A stretch of 64,000 nucleotides of DNA from Flaviramulus_B aquimarinus (GCF_039543205.1 NZ_BAABJH010000001.1:930001-994000); one strand, 5' to 3'. Counted from the first letter of the stretch, positions 34,536-44,600 are shown. The notes: generated by a model not told the origin, from the sequence alone. Numbers and translations are program-made.

Positions 34536-34826
34536 TTACATGTTACTGTATAAATCAATCATTTCACCTTCCGCCAGTTGTACAATTGCCTTTTTAACGG
34601 CATTTGTTTTACCATGTTGTATACCAGTTTTTGTAAACTTGGTGCTACGATCTGGACGGACATTTATAGTACGAACTTTTTCAACAGAAACACCATAAGC
34701 AGCTTCCACCGCTTTTTTGATTTCTACCTTGTTCGCCTTTGTATTCACTGCGAAAGTATAGCAGTTTCTTAACTCGCTAGCTGCTGTCGCTTTTTCTGTG
34801 ATTATAGGTTTAATTAAGATATTCAT
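34536..34826 (-). CDS. rplW: 50S ribosomal protein L23
   Basis: L23 at the tunnel exit docks trigger factor and SRP. The 96-residue protein has IIKPIITEKATAAS-type start (here LIKPIITEKATAASEL) and FAVNTKANKVEIKKAVEAAY. It lies 5 bases after rplD. Confidence 0.98.
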   Translation of the reverse strand: MNILIKPIITEKATAASELRNCYTFAVNTKANKVEIKKAVEAAYGVSVEKVRTINVRPDRSTKFTKTGIQHGKTNAVKKAIVQLAEGEMIDLYSNM

Positions 34827-34831
34827 TGTTT

Positions 34832-35461
34832 CTATTTACTTAAGTTTGTTTCAATTCCTTCTAAAGCGCCTTCTAAAAGCACGACTTGATTTGCATTCAA
34901 AATCTTATAAGTACTTAATTCTGATGAAGTTACAACTTCAGAGCCTTTTAAATTACGCGATGACAAATATACGTTATTATTTGAGCTACCCAACACAAAG
35001 AGTGTTTTTTTGTTTTCAAGCTCTAAAGCCTTTAAAACCGCTGTAAAGTTTTTCGTTTTTGGAGCATCAAAATTAAAGTCTTCTAAAACTGTAATTGACT
35101 TTTCTCCTGCTTTAATACTTAAGGCCGATTTACGTGCTAAACGCTTTAAGTTTTTATTAAGTTTGAAACTGTAATTTCTAGGTCTTGGCCCGAACATACG
35201 TCCTCCTCCTTTAAACACACCAGACTTAATACTACCTGCTCTTGCTGTACCTGTTCCTTTTTGCTTTTTAATCTTACGTGTACTTCCAGAAATCTCAGCT
35301 CTTTCTTTCGATTTATGAGTTCCTTGTCTTTGGTTTGCCAAATATTGTTTAACATCCAAATATACAGCGTGATTATTAGGTTCAATAGCAAACACATCTT
35401 TAGAAAGGTCTGCCTTTCTGCCTGTGTCTTTTCCGTTTATATCTAAAACTGCTACTTTCAT
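34832..35461 (-). CDS. rplD: 50S ribosomal protein L4
   Basis: L4 lines the tunnel; in some bacteria it also represses its own operon. The 209-residue protein has KRQGTHKSKERAEIS-type loop (here RQGTHKSKERAEISGSTRK) with KGTGTARAGSIKSGVFKGGG. Its ATG shares one base with the rplC stop (TAATG), so the two are translationally coupled. Confidence 0.98.
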   Translation of the reverse strand: MKVAVLDINGKDTGRKADLSKDVFAIEPNNHAVYLDVKQYLANQRQGTHKSKERAEISGSTRKIKKQKGTGTARAGSIKSGVFKGGGRMFGPRPRNYSFKLNKNLKRLARKSALSIKAGEKSITVLEDFNFDAPKTKNFTAVLKALELENKKTLFVLGSSNNNVYLSSRNLKGSEVVTSSELSTYKILNANQVVLLEGALEGIETNLSK

Positions 35462-36078
35462 TATTTCTGAATTGTTACATAAGCGTTTTTATGGCCAGGA
35501 ACACATCCTTTAACCACAAGTAGATTCTTATCAGCAACTACTTTTAAAACTCTTAAATTTTGAACTTTAACTGTGTCTCCACCCATTCTTCCAGCCATTT
35601 TCATGCCTTTAAAGACTCTTGCAGGATAAGATGCAGCTCCAATAGATCCTGGCGCTCTTAAACGGTTATGCTGACCGTGAGTAGCTTGACCTACACCACC
35701 GAAACCATGACGTTTTACAACACCTTGAAATCCTTTTCCTTTAGATGTACCTGCTACATCAACAAATTCTCCTTCGTTGAAGTGTTCTACAGTGATAGCA
35801 TCTCCTAATTTGTACTCCTCATCAAAACCTTTGAATTCAACAACTTTGCGTTTTACAGAAGTACCCGCTTTTTTAGCATGACCTAAGTCTGCTTTAGTAG
35901 CGCTTTTTTCTGTCGCGTCATCGAAACCAAGTTGAATAGCTTCATAGCCATCAACTTCTTCGGTTCTGACTTGGGTAACGATACATGGTCCAGCTTCGAT
36001 AACTGTACAAGGAATATTCTTTCCGTTGTCATCAAAGATGCTGGTCATACCGATTTTTTTTCCAATTAACCCAGACAT
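35461..36078 (-). CDS. rplC: 50S ribosomal protein L3
   Basis: L3 is a primary 50S assembly protein near the peptidyl-transferase centre. The 205-residue protein begins MSGLIGKKIGMTSIFDDNG and has the signature GFQGVVKRHGFGGVGQATHG and GRMGGDTVKVQNLRV. A 235-base gap with an intrinsic terminator separates it from rpsJ, so expression may depend on readthrough or a promoter I cannot recognise. Confidence 0.98.
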   Translation of the reverse strand: MSGLIGKKIGMTSIFDDNGKNIPCTVIEAGPCIVTQVRTEEVDGYEAIQLGFDDATEKSATKADLGHAKKAGTSVKRKVVEFKGFDEEYKLGDAITVEHFNEGEFVDVAGTSKGKGFQGVVKRHGFGGVGQATHGQHNRLRAPGSIGAASYPARVFKGMKMAGRMGGDTVKVQNLRVLKVVADKNLLVVKGCVPGHKNAYVTIQK

Positions 36079-36112
36079 TTTAATTTTAGATTTACGATTG
36101 TTGATTTATAAT

Positions 36113-36129
36113 TTCAGAACTATTCTGAA
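36113..36129 (-). promoter_or_regulatory. small hairpin in the rplC leader
   Basis: Perfect 7-base arms TTCAGAA and TTCTGAA with a 3-base loop lie 35-51 bases upstream of the rplC ATG, after the terminator-like hairpin. It could be a protein-binding site or fortuitous. Confidence 0.35.
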
Positions 36130-36168
36130 TAAAAACCTTCAATCAATTATTAATTATTTACTTATTTA

Positions 36169-36204
36169 AAAAAATTCAGGGACAAAATACGTTTCGTCCC
36201 TGAA
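36169..36204 (-). terminator. intrinsic terminator (possible attenuator) between rpsJ and rplC
   Basis: A perfect 9-base stem (TTCAGGGAC with GTCCCTGAA, 12-base loop) is followed on the minus strand by seven U residues. It follows rpsJ by about 110 bases and precedes rplC by about 90, inside what is usually one S10 operon. Confidence 0.8.
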
Positions 36205-36253
36205 ATGTATTTTTCCGTTTTTCCCGCGACCGCATCGGTGGGACATTTTATTC

Positions 36254-36319
36254 GAGTTAGGAGTTTTTAAGTTATGAGTAAATGCTCTAAACTATGAACT
36301 CCTCACTCTTAACTTACAC
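36254..36319. repeat. two opposed degenerate period-7 arrays
   Basis: About four units related to GAGTTAG (one 8 bases long) at 36254-36282 are followed by five 7-base units at 36285-36319 that all begin CT (for example CTCTAAA, CTATGAA). The second set resembles the complement of the first. The last units run 6 bases into the 3' end of rpsJ; the rest lies in the rpsJ-rplC gap. Confidence 0.55.
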
Positions 36320-36619
36320 CTTAATCTCTACCTCTACACCACTTGGTAACTCAAGCTTCATTAACGCATCAATTGTTTTTGATGACGACGAGTAGATATC
36401 AAGTAAACGCTTATAAGAGCTTAATTGAAATTGTTCTCTTGATTTCTTGTTTACGTGTGGAGAACGTAATACAGTGAAAATTTTCTTGTGTGTTGGTAAT
36501 GGAATTGGTCCAGTTACTACAGCTCCAGTACTTTTTACTGTTTTCACAATCTTATCAGCAGACTTATCTACTAAGTTATGATCGTAAGACTTTAATTTTA
36601 TTCTGATTTTTTGACTCAT
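36314..36619 (-). CDS. rpsJ: 30S ribosomal protein S10
   Basis: S10 is in the 30S head; with NusB it also joins antitermination complexes. The 101-residue protein starts MSQKIRIKLKSYDHNLVDKS and has the signature TGPIPLPTHKKIFTVLRSPH. It lies 11 bases after fusA, so it is read with the str genes, and a terminator follows it. Confidence 0.98.
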   Translation of the reverse strand: MSQKIRIKLKSYDHNLVDKSADKIVKTVKSTGAVVTGPIPLPTHKKIFTVLRSPHVNKKSREQFQLSSYKRLLDIYSSSSKTIDALMKLELPSGVEVEIKV

Positions 36620-36630
36620 TTTCTTAACTT

Positions 36631-38757
36631 TTAAGATTGTTCTCCTTTAGCTGCTTTAATAACTTCTTCAGATATATTTGAAGGCGTTTGAGCATAGTGT
36701 GAGAATTCCATTGTTGATGTTGCACGACCTGAAGACAATGTTCTTAATGTGGTTACATATCCAAACATTTCAGATAATGGGACAGTAGCTTTTACCGTTT
36801 TTGCACCAGCTCTATCGCCCATATCACTTACTTGACCTCTTCTTCTATTTAAATCACCTACAATATCACCCATGTTTTCTTCTGGAGTAATAACTTCTAG
36901 CTTCATTATAGGCTCCATTATTACAGCTTTAGCAGCTTTTGCAACGTTTTTAAAACCTAATTTAGCTGCTAATTCGAAAGATAATTGATCAGAATCCACA
37001 TCGTGGTAAGATCCATCTTTCAACGTAATTTTCATAGCATCTACTTCAAAACCTGCTAATGGCCCATTTACCATGGCTTGCTTAAATCCTTTTTCAATTG
37101 AAGGTATAAATTCTTTAGGAACATTACCACCTTTAATTATAGATTCAAACTGAAGTCCTACTTGACCTTCATCTGCAGGCTCAATAGTAAATACGATATC
37201 TGCGAATTTACCACGACCACCAGATTGCTTTTTATAAACTTCTCTATGGTCTGCTGAAGCCGTAATAGCTTCTTTATATTCAACTTGTGGCTGACCTTGG
37301 TTAACCTCAACTTTGAATTCACGTTTTAAACGATCAACAATTACATCTAAGTGAAGCTCACCCATTCCAGAAATAATGGTCTGTCCTGAAGCTTCATCTG
37401 AACGTACTGTAAATGTAGGATCTTCTTCAGCTAATTTAGCTAAGCCCATACCTAATTTATCAACATCTGCTTTAGTTTTAGGTTCAACCGCAATACCAAT
37501 TACTGGGTCAGGGAAGTCCATAGATTCTAAAACAATAGGATGCTTTTCAGATGACAATGTATCCCCTGTTTTGATAGATTTAAATCCAACAGCAGCTCCA
37601 ATATCTCCAGCTTCTATAAAATCAATTGCATTTTGCTTGTTTGCATGCATTTGGTAAATACGAGAAATACGTTCTTTTTTACCAGAACGGTTATTTAGCA
37701 CGTAAGAACCTGCATCCAAACGACCAGAATACGCTCTAAAGAAAGCTAAACGCCCTACGAAAGGATCCGTAGCAATTTTAAAAGCTAAAGCAGCAAAAGG
37801 CTCCTTTACATCTGGTTTACGTAATTCTTCCTTTTCAGTATCAGGATTAACTCCTATAATACCTTCTTTATCTGTTGGAGAAGGTAAATAACGACATACA
37901 GCATCTAATAAAAACTGAACTCCTTTATTTTTAAAAGCAGAACCACAAATCATTGGAATGATAGCCATATCCATTACAGCAGCTCTAAGTGCAGCGTGCA
38001 CTTCATCTTCTGTAATAGAATCTTCATCTTCCATGAATTTTTCTAAAAGATCCTCGTCGTAACCTGCTACTTCTTCAATAAGTAATGCACGATATTTACG
38101 AGCTTCTTCTTTTAATTCTTCTGGAATTTCAATAACATCAAAAGTTGCCCCTTGAGTTTCATCATGCCATACAATTGCTCTGTTTTTTACTAAATCTATA
38201 ATGCCTTTAAAATCATCCTCGTCACCAATGTTTAAAACGATTGGCACCGCGTTAGATTTCAACATATCTTTTACTTGTTGACAAACACCTAAAAAGTCAG
38301 ATCCTTGACGGTCCATTTTATTAACGAAACCAATTCTAGGCACTTTATAGTTATCGGCTAGTCTCCAGTTCGTTTCAGATTGAGGCTCAACACCATCAAC
38401 TGCACTAAATAAAAATACTAAACCATCAAGTACACGTAATGAACGATTTACTTCAACTGTAAAATCTACGTGGCCCGGTGTGTCAATGATATTAAAGTGA
38501 TATCCTTTAGTTTCAGAAGTTGGCTCCCCATTTTCAATTGGGAATTTCCACTCACAAGTAGTTGCAGCAGAAGTAATTGTGATACCTCTTTCTTGCTCTT
38601 GCTCCATCCAGTCCATTGTAGCAGCACCATCATGTACTTCTCCAATTTTATGTGAAACACCTGTATAATAAAGAATACGCTCTGTAGTAGTAGTTTTTCC
38701 TGCATCAATATGCGCAGCAATACCTATATTTCTAGTGAATTTTAAATTTCTTGCCAT
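36631..38757 (-). CDS. fusA: elongation factor G
   Basis: EF-G is the GTPase that translocates tRNA and mRNA. The 708-residue protein shows G1 AHIDAGKTTTTERILYYTG, switch II DTPGHVDFTVEV, NKMD (G4) and domain IV with the conserved loop GGGRGKF-type region (here KKQSGGRGKFAD, about residue 500). It lies 6 bases after rpsG and 11 before rpsJ in the str arrangement. Confidence 0.98.
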   Translation of the reverse strand: MARNLKFTRNIGIAAHIDAGKTTTTERILYYTGVSHKIGEVHDGAATMDWMEQEQERGITITSAATTCEWKFPIENGEPTSETKGYHFNIIDTPGHVDFTVEVNRSLRVLDGLVFLFSAVDGVEPQSETNWRLADNYKVPRIGFVNKMDRQGSDFLGVCQQVKDMLKSNAVPIVLNIGDEDDFKGIIDLVKNRAIVWHDETQGATFDVIEIPEELKEEARKYRALLIEEVAGYDEDLLEKFMEDEDSITEDEVHAALRAAVMDMAIIPMICGSAFKNKGVQFLLDAVCRYLPSPTDKEGIIGVNPDTEKEELRKPDVKEPFAALAFKIATDPFVGRLAFFRAYSGRLDAGSYVLNNRSGKKERISRIYQMHANKQNAIDFIEAGDIGAAVGFKSIKTGDTLSSEKHPIVLESMDFPDPVIGIAVEPKTKADVDKLGMGLAKLAEEDPTFTVRSDEASGQTIISGMGELHLDVIVDRLKREFKVEVNQGQPQVEYKEAITASADHREVYKKQSGGRGKFADIVFTIEPADEGQVGLQFESIIKGGNVPKEFIPSIEKGFKQAMVNGPLAGFEVDAMKITLKDGSYHDVDSDQLSFELAAKLGFKNVAKAAKAVIMEPIMKLEVITPEENMGDIVGDLNRRRGQVSDMGDRAGAKTVKATVPLSEMFGYVTTLRTLSSGRATSTMEFSHYAQTPSNISEEVIKAAKGEQS

Positions 38758-38763
38758 GTCGTA

Positions 38764-39240
38764 TTAAAATCTAAAGTGAGAGAATGCTTTGTTTGCTTCT
38801 GCCATTTTGTGAGTATCAACTCTTTTCTTAACGGCTGCTCCTTCTTCTTTAGCTGCTGCTAAAATTTCTGAAGCTAAACGTAATGCCATAGATTTTTCGT
38901 TTCTCTTACGCGCATAGCTAATTAGCCATTTCATTGCTGTTGAAACTTTACGGTCTGGACGAATTTGCATTGGAATTTGGAATGTTGCTCCACCAACACG
39001 ACGACTACGTACTTCTACGTGAGGCATCACATTTGATAATCCGTCTTTCCAGATTTCTAATGCTGTTTTTTCTTCGTCAGTTTTTTTTGAGTCTACAATG
39101 TCAATTGCATCATAGAATACTTTAAAAGCTACCGATTTTTTCCCATCCCACATCATCATGTTAACGAAACGAGTTACTAACTGGTCGTTAAAACGTGGAT
39201 CCGGTAAAAGCGGTCTCTTTTTTGCTGCTCTTTTTCTCAT
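38764..39240 (-). CDS. rpsG: 30S ribosomal protein S7
   Basis: S7 nucleates the 30S head. The 158-residue protein begins MRKRAAKKRPLLPDPRFND and has the signature GGATFQIPMQIRPDRKVST and ALRLASEILAAAKEEGAAVK. It lies 21 bases after rpsL. Confidence 0.98.
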   Translation of the reverse strand: MRKRAAKKRPLLPDPRFNDQLVTRFVNMMMWDGKKSVAFKVFYDAIDIVDSKKTDEEKTALEIWKDGLSNVMPHVEVRSRRVGGATFQIPMQIRPDRKVSTAMKWLISYARKRNEKSMALRLASEILAAAKEEGAAVKKRVDTHKMAEANKAFSHFRF

Positions 39241-39261
39241 GTCTTCTTCTTAAAGTTTTAA

Positions 39262-39636
39262 TTACTTCTTAGGGCGTTTTGCACCATACTTAGATCTACG
39301 TTGCGTTCTACCTGAAACACCTGCTGTGTCTAAAGCACCACGTACGATGTGATATCTAACTCCTGGTAAATCTTTTACCCTTCCACCTCTAACCAATACT
39401 ATCGAGTGCTCTTGTAGATTATGTCCTTCTCCACCGATGTATGCATTAACCTCGTTACCGTTTGTTAAACGAACCCTTGCTACCTTACGCATTGCTGAGT
39501 TTGGTTTTTTAGGAGTTGTTGTGTAAACACGAGTACACACACCACGTCTTTGCGGACAAGAATCTAAAGCAGCCGATTTACTCTTCTTGGTTATTTTGGC
39601 TCTTCCTTTTCTTACTAATTGCGAAATTGTTGGCAT
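39262..39636 (-). CDS. rpsL: 30S ribosomal protein S12
   Basis: S12 is at the decoding centre; changes in it give streptomycin resistance. The 124-residue protein shows the signature TTPKKPNSAMRKVARVRLTN with wild-type Lys in the PKKPNS loop, and GGRVKDLPGVRYHIVRG. It is the first gene of the cluster and has a clear promoter about 44 bases upstream. Confidence 0.98.
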   Translation of the reverse strand: MPTISQLVRKGRAKITKKSKSAALDSCPQRRGVCTRVYTTTPKKPNSAMRKVARVRLTNGNEVNAYIGGEGHNLQEHSIVLVRGGRVKDLPGVRYHIVRGALDTAGVSGRTQRRSKYGAKRPKK

Positions 39637-39661
39637 ATATAATATATATAAATTTTATTAT

Positions 39662-39675
39662 CCTCTTCTAAGAGG
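39662..39675 (-). promoter_or_regulatory. hairpin at the predicted 5' end of the rpsL transcript
   Basis: CCTCT and AGAGG arms with a 4-base loop lie just downstream of the rpsL promoter, so the mRNA could start with this hairpin. It may protect the 5' end; the function is inferred. Confidence 0.35.
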
Positions 39676-39679
39676 GGTG

Positions 39680-39710
39680 CAAATGTAGAAATTAAAATTC
39701 AAAATTCAAA
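39680..39710 (-). promoter_or_regulatory. promoter of the rpsL ribosomal operon
   Basis: On the minus strand TTTG (39710-39707), 19 bases, then TACATTTG (39687-39680) match the Bacteroidota promoter (TTTG, N19, TAnnTTTG) exactly. It is the best promoter match in the window and drives rpsL onward. Confidence 0.75.
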
Positions 39711-39860
39711 TCCTAATTCATTAATTTTTAAGAGTTTTCAAAAATTATATCTCCTCCTATATTATAAGCGTATATTTTCCGTTAGATTTACACTAAAATT
39801 AAGTTGACAGTTTCAGTAAACAGTCTCAAATAAAAAACTTTTGAAATTTTAATTTACAGC

Positions 39861-41555
39861 GTGCAAAATAAACATCCTTTACTCCTTATTATATGTATAC
39901 TTTTTTCTTCGGGAGTATTTTGCCAAAGCTTGCAGCTAAAAATTGATGGTTACTCTGAATTTGAAACTCAAGTTATTGATTCTTTAAACTATTTAAAAAA
40001 ACATACGGATTATGCTTCTATCAAATTTGAATTAGACTCACTTCAAAAGACCCTTTTTAAAATTGGATATATAGAAAATGAAATAAAAAATATTAAGCGA
40101 TTAAATGACACATCTTTTTATTCTCAAATTCATTTAAAAAAGAAATTCAAAACCATATATATATACTACAATAAAAAAGATGTTGATGGCTCAGTTTTAA
40201 ATGCTATTTCAGATAATGTTTCTGATGATTATTTTGAATTGGAATTCTCGAAAGCTGAAAACGCTTTAAATTATATTAATTCTAAAATTTCAGGAAATGG
40301 TTTACCATTTTCAAGACTATACTTATCGAACATTAAAATAAGAGATAAATCGAACTTAGAAGCACACTTAATAGTAGAATCTTCAGAGCAAAAAAGAATC
40401 ATCAATGATATTATAATTAAGGGTTATGAAAAATTCCCTCGCTCTTACCTAAAACACTATTTAAAGATAAAGCCATCACAGCTTTTTGATTTAAATAAAA
40501 TTCAAAACAAAACAGAACAACTTAATAGTTTAAGCTTTGCCAATGAGATAAAGTCTCCCGAAGTCTTATTTTCTAAAGATTCCACTACATTATTTCTATA
40601 TCTTGAAAAAGCAAAAAGCAATTCTTTTGATGGCTTTCTAGGATTTGGCACTAATGAACAAACCAGTAAATTAGAGTTTGATGGGTATTTAAATTTAAAC
40701 CTGACTAATAATTTGAATTTTGGAGAATCATTTAGACTCCTGTATAAAAGTGATGAAAATGATCAAAAAACTTTTGAAGTTGATGCTTCTTTACCCTATT
40801 TATTTAAATCTCCGATAGGTGTTGATCTACTTTTGCGTATTTTTAAAAGAGATTCCTCGTTCACAACAATTAACCAATCTGCTAAACTACACTATCAAAT
40901 ACATGCTAAACACAAAATATACGCGGGTATTGTTTCAACTGAATCAAATAATCTTTTAACAGAAAACGCAACACCTTCAATAACTGATTATAAAACACAA
41001 TACTATACTCTTGCTTATCAATTTTTAAATTCACAATCCTATAATCTGCTTTTTCCTATTAGATCTAAATTTTACTTAGAAACAGGTTTTGGAAATAGAA
41101 AGAATTCTAATAATTTGGAAAAGCAATCTCAATTTTCCATCGATGCTTTCAAAATCTTCAACTTAAACCAAAAAAACAGCATCTATTTAAGATTAAACGG
41201 TTCCAATCTGATTTCAGACACTTATTTTGAAAATGAGTTGCTTAGATTTGGCGGCATTAACTCCATAAGAGGTTTTGAAGAAAATAGTCTGTTTTCAACA
41301 TTATACGGACTAATTAATACCGAATATAGGTTTCAGCTTAACAACTCCATATATATACACACTATAATAGATGCTGCTTATTTTGAAAATAAAACATTAA
41401 ATACCGAAGAAAAGCTATTTGGTTATGGGTTTGGATTTGGGATCCTAACTAAAGCAGGATTGTTTAGGTTTAACTATGCCAATGGAAAAACTGAGAATAC
41501 CCAATTTAAACTCTCTAATTCCAAAATACATCTCAGTTTAACGGCAAATTTCTAG
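39861..41555 (+). CDS. Omp85/BamA-family outer-membrane protein with short POTRA region
   Basis: This 564-residue protein starts at GTG and has a signal peptide (about residues 1-21, ending CQS). One clear POTRA domain (about 178-245, INDIIIKGYEKFPRSYLKHY) precedes a C-terminal 16-strand-type barrel (about 255-564) ending in Phe. The conserved Omp85 loop-6 motif appears as RGF at residues 470-472 in NSIRGFEE. BamA proper has five POTRA domains and about 800 residues, so this is a shorter paralogue, probably for insertion or secretion of particular proteins. It stands alone between rpsL and the SusC gene. Confidence 0.82.
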   Translation: MQNKHPLLLIICILFSSGVFCQSLQLKIDGYSEFETQVIDSLNYLKKHTDYASIKFELDSLQKTLFKIGYIENEIKNIKRLNDTSFYSQIHLKKKFKTIYIYYNKKDVDGSVLNAISDNVSDDYFELEFSKAENALNYINSKISGNGLPFSRLYLSNIKIRDKSNLEAHLIVESSEQKRIINDIIIKGYEKFPRSYLKHYLKIKPSQLFDLNKIQNKTEQLNSLSFANEIKSPEVLFSKDSTTLFLYLEKAKSNSFDGFLGFGTNEQTSKLEFDGYLNLNLTNNLNFGESFRLLYKSDENDQKTFEVDASLPYLFKSPIGVDLLLRIFKRDSSFTTINQSAKLHYQIHAKHKIYAGIVSTESNNLLTENATPSITDYKTQYYTLAYQFLNSQSYNLLFPIRSKFYLETGFGNRKNSNNLEKQSQFSIDAFKIFNLNQKNSIYLRLNGSNLISDTYFENELLRFGGINSIRGFEENSLFSTLYGLINTEYRFQLNNSIYIHTIIDAAYFENKTLNTEEKLFGYGFGFGILTKAGLFRFNYANGKTENTQFKLSNSKIHLSLTANF

Positions 41556-41672
41556 TCTTAAATTATCATTTTCTTAAAATTTTATCCTTTTTGTCAAATT
41601 TTAACCATTATTTATTGTTTTATTAACTTTATTTTATGATTTTTGGCATTGACTAATTCAAATAATTATAAA

Positions 41673-44600
41673 ATGAAAACAAAGTTTAGTGGAATTCTAA
41701 CGCTATTACTAGCGTTTGTTGTGCAACTAACGTTTGCACAAGAAAAGACAATTTCAGGTACAATATCAGATGGTTCTGGTTTACCCCTTCCTGGAGCAAC
41801 TGTCTTAGTTAAAGGTACATCATCAGGTACATCTTCAGATTTTGATGGTAACTATTCAATAACAGCTAATCAAGGAGCAACACTTGTATTTAGTTTTGTT
41901 GGGTATACTACTCAAGAAATTGCAGTTGGTGCTTCAAGCACCATTAATGTGACTATGGAAGAAGATGCTGAAGCACTTGATGAGGTAATTGTTACAGCAT
42001 TGGGAATTAAGCGTAAGCCTAAAGAGTTAGCTTATGCTACCACGGTTGTTGATCAAGCGGCTATTATACAAGCTGCACCAGTAGATCCAGTTACAGCCTT
42101 AGTAGGTAAAGCTTCTGGTCTTAACATTAACTTTAGTGATAATGGTGTAAAACCTAACTCAAGTATTAGATTAAGAGCTAGTACATCTTTAACTCAAAGT
42201 AACAACGCGTTAATTGTTATAGATGGTGTGCCACAAGCGAGTACTGCGCTTAGTGACATTAACCCAAATGATATTGAGTCTGTAAATATCCTTAAAGGTG
42301 CGTCTTCAGTAACACTATATGGTTCTGCTGGAGCAAATGGTGCTTTAATTGTTACTACAAAAAGAGGAAAAAACGATGGAAAACTTAGTATTTCTATAAA
42401 TTCTGCTGTTACTTTTGAAGAATTAAAATTTTTCCCTGAAACACAATCTGAATTTGGTAGTGGTTCAAGTAATGTTTTTAATTATACGCCAGATGAAAAT
42501 GAAAGTTGGGGACCACGATATGATGGCACAATTCGCCAAATCGGACCACTTTTAGTTGATGGTTCTTTTCAAACGGGTAAATATGCTCCTATTAGAAATG
42601 GTAGAGAAAATTTCTTCGAAACGGGTATAACCACTCAAAACTCGATATCTTTAAGTGGTGGTGATGATACTTCAACGTATTTCTTTTCAGCACAACGTGT
42701 TGATAAAACAGGTATTACACCTGGTGACAGATATAATAGAGACAACTTTAGATTTAACGCTACAAAAAAATATGGCAATTTAGAGACTGGTACATCGGTA
42801 GCTTTCTTTCAAGATTACGCAAATGTAGCTGGACCTAGTCCAACAGATGGTAGTTTTTATAGAATTTTACTAAACACACCTGCTCACATAGATTTACAGA
42901 AATACAGAAACTGGAGAACAGATCAATTCTCTACGCCAGATACTTATTTTAATGCATTCTTTAAGAATCCATACCAAATTGTAGATTCTAATAGAGATAT
43001 CAACAAGACCAATAGATTACAAGCTATTGCCAACTTTAAATACACATTTAGTGATTGGGTATCTGCATCTTATTCTCTTGGTGGTACTTGGTTTAACAGA
43101 GAGACTACAAATACGCAAGAAGCTTTTGCATATGATACGAATCCAGCTATAGGATACTCAAGACCAAGTGACGAAGTTGCTGCGGTATTAAACGGTGTTG
43201 CTAGTAACTTTAGATTAAACTCAGATTTTTTAGTTAACATTGAAGGCCAATTATCGGATGACTTTAACTTAAGACTTATTTTAGGTACACACTTAGAAGA
43301 GTTTAGAAGTAACCAAATAAATATAGTAGGTAATAACTTATTTACGAATGAGCTTTATAATGTAAATGTTAGAACGGGACAGTTGGGCTCTAACACCACA
43401 AACTTTGCATCACCACAAACTAATAATAGAAAAAGATTATATTCTTATTTTGGTGATATGACTCTTGGTTATCAAGATTACTTGTTCTTAACAGGTTCTT
43501 GGAGACAAGATACATCGTCTACACTACCAGTAGCAAATAACACCTATTCATACTATAGTGGTGGTTTATCTTTTATTGCTACTGATGCCATTGAAGGTTT
43601 AAAAGGTGATGTTTTAAATTTCTTAAAACTTAATGTTAGTTACGCCAAAGTGGGTAACGATGCTGCTATAGGTTTAATAAATGAGAATTTCTTGGTTCCT
43701 ACTGGTTTTCCTCTAGGAAATCCTGGATTAAGACAAACAACACGAGCAGTAGATCCTGGATTAAGTCCTGAGTTTTCTTATTCTACGGAAGCTGGATTTA
43801 GAGCAGAATTCTTTAAAAGCAGAATTACATTAGACGCCAATTACTATTCGGTTACTACCGAAGATCAAATTAATAGTATTGGAGCCTCAAGAGCTTCAGG
43901 AGCATCTTCATTTTTAACTAATATTGGAGAAATTGAAAATAAAGGTATAGAACTTGACTTAAACCTAGTGCCTATACAAACTGAAGATTTTAAATGGGAA
44001 GTAGGAGCTACTTTTACAAAAAATAATTCTGAAGTAATTGACTTAGGTGGACCAGAAAGAATTCAGATTGGTACTGGTTTCCAAAACACAGCTACCATAT
44101 TTGCAAAAGTTGGTGATGCTTATCCTTCTTTATTTGCTCCCGGGTATCAAAGAGATCCTCAAGGCAGAATCATTGTTGAAGATAATGGTAACCCAGCACC
44201 TACTACAGAACTTGTTAATTTAGGTAGCACTGTACCAGATGTTATTATAGGTGCAACTACAAAATTCACATATAAAGGGCTTTCATTAAGAGCTGTTGCT
44301 GATTATAAAACAGGGCATGTATTCTACAGTACTGTAGTTGAAGCTTTAGAATTTGCAGGATTAACACTAAACAGTGTGTCTACAAACAGACAACCTTTTA
44401 TATTCCCTAATTCAGTATACAATACTGGTACAGCTGAAAACCCTGTTTATGTTGAAAATACAGATAGGCCAACAACAGATGGGACTAGAAACTTCTGGCA
44501 AACATCATACAATGAGATCAAAGAAAACTATGTAGTGGATGCTTCTGCAATTAAAATTAGAGAAATTGCTTTAGATTACACACTACCTTCTAAATTTTTA

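Noticed and set aside
34798..35461. Several 60-85-codon frames opposite or out of frame with rplD
   Set aside because: They overlap a complete ribosomal protein gene and show only A/T-driven hydrophobic sequence.
36228..36245. GC-rich patch as a known riboswitch
   Set aside because: The length and stem do not match any riboswitch class I can recall; it is kept only as part of the leader finding.
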